Source: a bacterium 0.1xD8-71
GTDB taxonomy: Bacteria > Bacillota > Clostridia > Lachnospirales > Lachnospiraceae
Direction: 5' to 3'
Assembly: GCA_003612405.1 (NCBI GenBank)
Contig: RAYR01000002.1
Location: forward strand, 124,001-188,000
Length of the DNA: 64,000 nucleotides
The notes beneath the pieces were generated by a model. The model was not told the DNA's origin and did not search any database. It saw only the letters and a list, made by a program, of their open reading frames with translations. Position numbers and translations under genes: made by a program. Positions 60,291 through 64,000 of this stretch are shown here, in pieces (position 1 is the stretch's first letter; every line of letters begins with the position of its first letter).

Positions 60291-61235
60291 ATGAATAAAA
60301 AAATAACCACCATAGCTCTACTATCCGGATCCTCCATTGCAGCAATTCATGCTATCAACAAAGTACATACTTCTCTTTGCACAGTCAAAAATCTTCTCAG
60401 TAATTCAGAAAATTATTTTTATGACTGGCGTTTTGGTAAAATCAGATATCAGAAAAAGGGAAAAGGTGCTCCACTTCTTTTTATTCACGATCTGAGCATC
60501 GGAAGTTCTAATTATGAATTTCACAGATTAATTAACAATCTGACAGAAAAACATGAGATTTATTCTATGGATCTGTTGGGGTATGGATTATCAGATAAAC
60601 CATCCATAACATATACCAATAATCTATTTAAACAACTGGTAGGAGATTTCATTAAAAATGTAATAGGCAAAAAAACCTCTGTTGTCGCAACAGGGGAATC
60701 AGTTCCTTTTGTCATCATGGCATGTCATAACAATCCGGAAATCTTCAATAAAATTATTTGCATTAACCCGCAGAGTCTTTATCTGCAAAATCAGATTCCT
60801 TCCAGACAGACAAGCCTTCTCAAATATTTTATTGAATCACCTGTCATTGGCACCTTTACATATCATATTCTGTCTAACAGAACAAGTATTGAAAAAAAAT
60901 TCCATAAAGAATACTTTTTTCATCCGGAAGAAATCAGGGAAAAATATATTTATAACTATTTAGAGGCTGCTCACCTTGACGGCTATAATGCCAAATATGC
61001 ATTTGCCAGTTATGCCGGTAAATACATGAATATGAATATTCTTTATGAACTTAAGGGAATTGACAACAGTATCCTTATGATCGGAGGAGAAGAAGAAAAA
61101 GATATTAAAACCACAATTGAAAATTATAAATACTATAATGCTGCCATAGAAGATGTTTATATTAAAGAGACTAAACATCTTCCTCAACTGGAGAATCCGG
61201 ACGCAGTGTTAGAACAGATCAATATGTTTTTATAA
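60291..61235 (+). CDS. alpha/beta hydrolase
   Basis: A 314-residue alpha/beta-hydrolase fold protein. 'LLFIHDLSIGSSNYEF' near 64-79 is the oxyanion-hole region, 'DLLGYGLSDKPS' near 99 the next conserved turn, and the nucleophile elbow reads 'VATGESVPFVIM' (G-E-S-V-P, slightly off GxSxG). The His is in 'KETKHLPQLENPD' near the end. An N-terminal hydrophobic stretch (6-21) could be an anchor. Its stop overlaps the convergent rsmG end by 6 nt. The substrate is unknown. It interrupts the usual rsmG-parA neighbourhood. Confidence 0.85.
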   Translation: MNKKITTIALLSGSSIAAIHAINKVHTSLCTVKNLLSNSENYFYDWRFGKIRYQKKGKGAPLLFIHDLSIGSSNYEFHRLINNLTEKHEIYSMDLLGYGLSDKPSITYTNNLFKQLVGDFIKNVIGKKTSVVATGESVPFVIMACHNNPEIFNKIICINPQSLYLQNQIPSRQTSLLKYFIESPVIGTFTYHILSNRTSIEKKFHKEYFFHPEEIREKYIYNYLEAAHLDGYNAKYAFASYAGKYMNMNILYELKGIDNSILMIGGEEEKDIKTTIENYKYYNAAIEDVYIKETKHLPQLENPDAVLEQINMFL

Positions 61236-61952
61236 AGGACTCTTACTTGCTGTTCCGGCTTTACGCGGATACTGCTTTGGCGTACTGTTACATTTTCTTA
61301 TCACGATAAGATTTCTGTAAATGTCAGAGGAGGGAAGTGTAAAGCCGGTTTGCTTTATAATCTTTCCACCTAAAATTTTAATTGCATTATCTGCCTGATC
61401 TGTTTCTTCAAAAACTTTCTCAGATTTATAGGAAACAAAACTCCCGCCAATCTTTACATAAGGAAGACAATATTCAGAAAGCGTAGACAGATTTGCAACT
61501 GCCCTGGAAACACAAAGATCAAACTGTTCCCTCATTAAATTTGGTTTTGCAAAGTCTTCTGCTCTTCCGTGAAGTGCCTCAATATCATCCAACTCCAAGC
61601 TTTCTATTACTTCCTGCAAGAAATTTACTCTCTTATTCAGAGAATCCAATAAAGTCACCTTAAGAGCAGGAAATGCAATCTTAAGCGGTATTCCGGGAAA
61701 TCCTGCTCCTGTTCCCACATCTAACAAAGAAATATCATCTTTCAGGTCACAGACTTTCACCAGAGAGAGACTGTCAATGAAATGTTTCTTAAGTACCTCC
61801 TCAAAATCTGTAATAGCTGTCAGATTCATCACTTTATTTTTTTCTATCAACAACTCATAATAGGTAAGAAACTGATCAACCTGAAAAGATGATAATACAA
61901 TATCAAATTCTTCTAAATCTCTATAAAACTGCTTCAAATCCTTCTTTTCCAA
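61230..61952 (-). CDS. rsmG: 16S rRNA (guanine-N7)-methyltransferase RsmG (GidB)
   Basis: A SAM-dependent enzyme making m7G527 in 16S rRNA. The motif 'LLDVGTGAGFPGIPLKIAFP' around 70-89 binds SAM, and 'NKRVNFLQEVIESL' and 'CVSRAVANLSTLSEYCLPYV' are typical. The start is uncertain: the TTG at 61952 (AAGG 8 nt upstream) gives 240 residues, the normal length; an in-frame ATG at 62048 would overlap mnmG by 68 nt and add non-conserved residues. It follows mnmG closely, as in most bacteria. Confidence 0.9.
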   Translation of the reverse strand: MEKKDLKQFYRDLEEFDIVLSSFQVDQFLTYYELLIEKNKVMNLTAITDFEEVLKKHFIDSLSLVKVCDLKDDISLLDVGTGAGFPGIPLKIAFPALKVTLLDSLNKRVNFLQEVIESLELDDIEALHGRAEDFAKPNLMREQFDLCVSRAVANLSTLSEYCLPYVKIGGSFVSYKSEKVFEETDQADNAIKILGGKIIKQTGFTLPSSDIYRNLIVIRKCNSTPKQYPRKAGTASKSPL

Positions 61953-61980
61953 ATTTATATACCTTATCTTTCCCGGAAAT

Positions 61981-63891
61981 TTAAAGTGTCTTTTTATGAT
62001 AGTGTTCCAGATAAACCAATAATACAGAAATATCAGCAGGAGATACACCTGATATTCTGGAAGCCTGTCCTACAGATATGGGCCTGTAAACAGAAAGCTT
62101 CTGTCTTGCTTCCAGACGAAGACTTCCGATATCATTATAATCAATATCAGCAGGAATCTTTTTCTTTTCCATCTTCTTATAATGTTCCACCTGCTTTAAC
62201 TGTCTTTCAATATATCCCTCATATTTTATCTCAATCTCTACCTGCTCTATCACATCATCAGGAAGTACTTCCCTCATAGGATCAATTGCAGACAACATTT
62301 CATAAGAAAGTTCCGGACGGCACATTAACTCTGACAGAGTGGCAGCCGTCTTTAAAGAAGCACTTCCATGAAAAATCAGAAAATCCTGATTTTCTCTGGC
62401 AGCACCAATCACTGTATTTTTAAGACGATCTACTTCCTTTTCAATCTGTTTCTTCTTAAAAAGACATGCTTCATAAAGATCTTTTGATACCAAACCGACT
62501 TCATAACCAATCTGACGCAGCCTGAGATCTGCATTATCCTGCCGCAGCAACAGACGATACTCTGCCCTGGAGGTCATCATCCGATAAGGCTCTCTGTTTT
62601 CTTTTGTTACCAGATCATCAATCAGTACACCAATATATGCCTGAGAACGATCCAATATAAGAGGATCCCTTCCATAAATAGACATGGAAGCATTAATACC
62701 GGCAATCAACCCCTGCGCCGCTGCCTCTTCATACCCGCTGCTGCCATTAAACTGTCCGCCGCTGAATAAACCTTTGATATTCTTAAATTCCAGAGAAGGA
62801 TATAGTTGTCTGGAATCAATACAATCATATTCAATCGCATAAGCATTTCTGACAATTTTACAATGCTCTAACCCGGGTACGGTACGATACATGGCAAGCT
62901 GTACATCTTCCGGAAGAGAAGAAGACATTCCTCCCACATACATTTCATTGGTATGAAGACCTTCCGGCTCTATAAAAACCTGATGTCTCTCCTTATCAGC
63001 AAACTTTACCACCTTATCTTCAATGGAAGGACAATATCTTGGACCGGTTCCTTCTATAATTCCTGCATAAATAGGAGACCTGTCCAAATTATTTCTGATA
63101 ATATCATGAGTCTTTTCATTGGTATAAGTAAGCCAGCATGATACCTGATCAATCTGTACATCTTCCGAATCTGTAGTAAAAGAAAAAGGAATTACTTTCT
63201 CATCACCAAACTGTTCTTCCATCTTACCAAAATCAATAGAACGTTTATCCATTCTGGCAGGCGTTCCCGTTTTAAAACGATGCATTTCCACGCCCAGCTC
63301 TTTCAGGGAATCCGTCAGATGATTTGCAGGCTGAAGACCATTCGGCCCTGTATAGGTAATGGCTTCCCCACACAGACATCTGGCTTTCAAATAAGTACCC
63401 GTACAGAGTATCACCGCCTGACATTCATAGACTGTTCCTGTAAATGTCTTAATGCCGACTACTCTTTTGCCGGAAAAATCCTGTCCTTCATAATCCTCTG
63501 CAATTATCTCACACACTTCTGCCTGCTTTAAAGTCAGATGCTCCTGATTCTCCAAAACTTTTCTCATCTCTCTGGAATAATCCGCTTTATCAGCCTGCGC
63601 CCGCAGGGAATGTACGGCAGGACCTTTTGATTTATTTAACATTTTAGATTGGATAAAAGTCTTATCAATATTTTTACCCATCTCTCCGCCAAGAGCATCA
63701 ATCTCACGGACAAGATGTCCTTTGGAAGTACCTCCAATATTAGGATTACAAGGCATAAGTGCAACACTGTCTATGCTCACCGTAAAAATAACCGTCTCCA
63801 GACCAAGACGGGCACAGGCAAGAGCTGCCTCACATCCGGCATGACCGGCACCGACTACACATACATCTACTTTCTCTTTTAAATTTATCAT
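61981..63891 (-). CDS. mnmG: tRNA uridine-5-carboxymethylaminomethyl modification enzyme MnmG (GidA)
   Basis: A 636-residue FAD enzyme that, with MnmE, modifies U34 of several tRNAs. The FAD motif is '[20 protein letters not shown]' near 11-30, with '[20 protein letters not shown]' near 47 and the insertion-domain and '[17 protein letters not shown]' near 385. The C-terminal helical domain ends with '[19 protein letters not shown]' type residues as in the family. AGGAG lies 11 nt upstream of the ATG. It is between mnmE and rsmG. Confidence 0.96.
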   Translation of the reverse strand: MINLKEKVDVCVVGAGHAGCEAALACARLGLETVIFTVSIDSVALMPCNPNIGGTSKGHLVREIDALGGEMGKNIDKTFIQSKMLNKSKGPAVHSLRAQADKADYSREMRKVLENQEHLTLKQAEVCEIIAEDYEGQDFSGKRVVGIKTFTGTVYECQAVILCTGTYLKARCLCGEAITYTGPNGLQPANHLTDSLKELGVEMHRFKTGTPARMDKRSIDFGKMEEQFGDEKVIPFSFTTDSEDVQIDQVSCWLTYTNEKTHDIIRNNLDRSPIYAGIIEGTGPRYCPSIEDKVVKFADKERHQVFIEPEGLHTNEMYVGGMSSSLPEDVQLAMYRTVPGLEHCKIVRNAYAIEYDCIDSRQLYPSLEFKNIKGLFSGGQFNGSSGYEEAAAQGLIAGINASMSIYGRDPLILDRSQAYIGVLIDDLVTKENREPYRMMTSRAEYRLLLRQDNADLRLRQIGYEVGLVSKDLYEACLFKKKQIEKEVDRLKNTVIGAARENQDFLIFHGSASLKTAATLSELMCRPELSYEMLSAIDPMREVLPDDVIEQVEIEIKYEGYIERQLKQVEHYKKMEKKKIPADIDYNDIGSLRLEARQKLSVYRPISVGQASRISGVSPADISVLLVYLEHYHKKTL

Positions 63892-63940
63892 ATATATTAA
63901 ACACTCCTATATGCGATCGAAACATAGAAATTCTTTTCGA

Positions 63941-64000
63941 TTATTTCCCCATACAAAACTTAGAGAATATTTCATTCACCAGATCATCGCCTACTTCTTC
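63941..64000 (-). CDS. mnmE: tRNA modification GTPase MnmE, last 19 codons (5' part outside window)
   Basis: The window edge cuts this gene. The visible C-terminus 'EEVGDDLVNEIFSKFCMGK' is the diagnostic MnmE end, with the C-x-G-K motif that takes part in catalysis. Its stop is 50 nt before the mnmG start, the conserved mnmE-mnmG order near oriC. Confidence 0.9.
   Translation of the reverse strand, partial: EEVGDDLVNEIFSKFCMGK

Overview
The window is chromosomal DNA of a spore-forming Clostridia, most likely a gut Lachnospiraceae. The reasons are the gene order ftsH-hpt-tilS-spoIIE-divIC-yabQ-yabP-S4-hup-mazG, the near-origin order mnmE-mnmG-rsmG...parA-parB with parS sites, lineage-typical small families (DUF4446, a probable DUF3881), and a Gram-positive xylan locus built on GH8/GH43/GH127/GH3 enzymes, a CUT1 ABC importer and a YesM/YesN pair. 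The genus cannot be named from the sequence alone. Most genes lie on the minus strand; the right end is closest to oriC.

Layout. 1-4 kb: a partial ECF sigma gene, a small membrane protein, threonine aldolase, a GNAT acetyltransferase, and on the plus strand an ECF sigma gene overlapping a membrane protein whose outer part looks like the FtsX extracellular domain. 4-7.6 kb: an alkyltransferase-like protein, a transglutaminase-like surface protein and a GH13 amylase. 8-21 kb: the conserved housekeeping and sporulation block, a PEGA-domain lipoprotein, a CotS-like kinase and the CCA enzyme. 21-45 kb: carbohydrate island with GH3, GH127, two AraC regulators, a stand-alone HPr-like protein, a HAD phosphatase, a GntR/ABC operon, then a xylan operon (substrate-binding lipoprotein, two permeases, GH8, CofE-like ligase, GH43) and a second unit (GH43, yesM, yesN). 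A tRNA-Pro with a 40-bp duplicated 3' part and a broken Phd-type antitoxin gene mark the scar of a mobile element at 28.8-29.6 kb. 45-51.5 kb: antiporter, thioredoxin, trmB, D-Ala-D-Ala carboxypeptidase, exonuclease, a membrane-anchored MerR regulator, and two different tRNA-Arg(CCT) genes flanking a permease remnant. 51.5-64 kb: DUF3881, serS, HD-GYP, DUF4446, parB, parA, an oxidoreductase, a parS cluster, a cytosolic DegS/DegU-type pair, an alpha/beta hydrolase, rsmG, mnmG and the last codons of mnmE.

How it works together: the 31.8-44.6 kb genes form a coherent arabinoxylan system. YesM would sense extracellular sugar, YesN activate the operon, the importer bring in xylo-oligosaccharides, and cytosolic GH8, GH43, GH127 and GH3 enzymes release xylose and arabinose. 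In this sequence the substrate-binding protein carries a frameshift in a run of nine G residues, so importer function is uncertain. The most unusual points are the sigma factor/FtsX-ECD pair, the CofE-like gene inside the xylan operon, the G-tract frameshift, the tRNA-Pro element scar and the membrane-anchored MerR protein with its 19-bp-spacer promoter. No CRISPR array, intact insertion sequence or complete prophage was seen.
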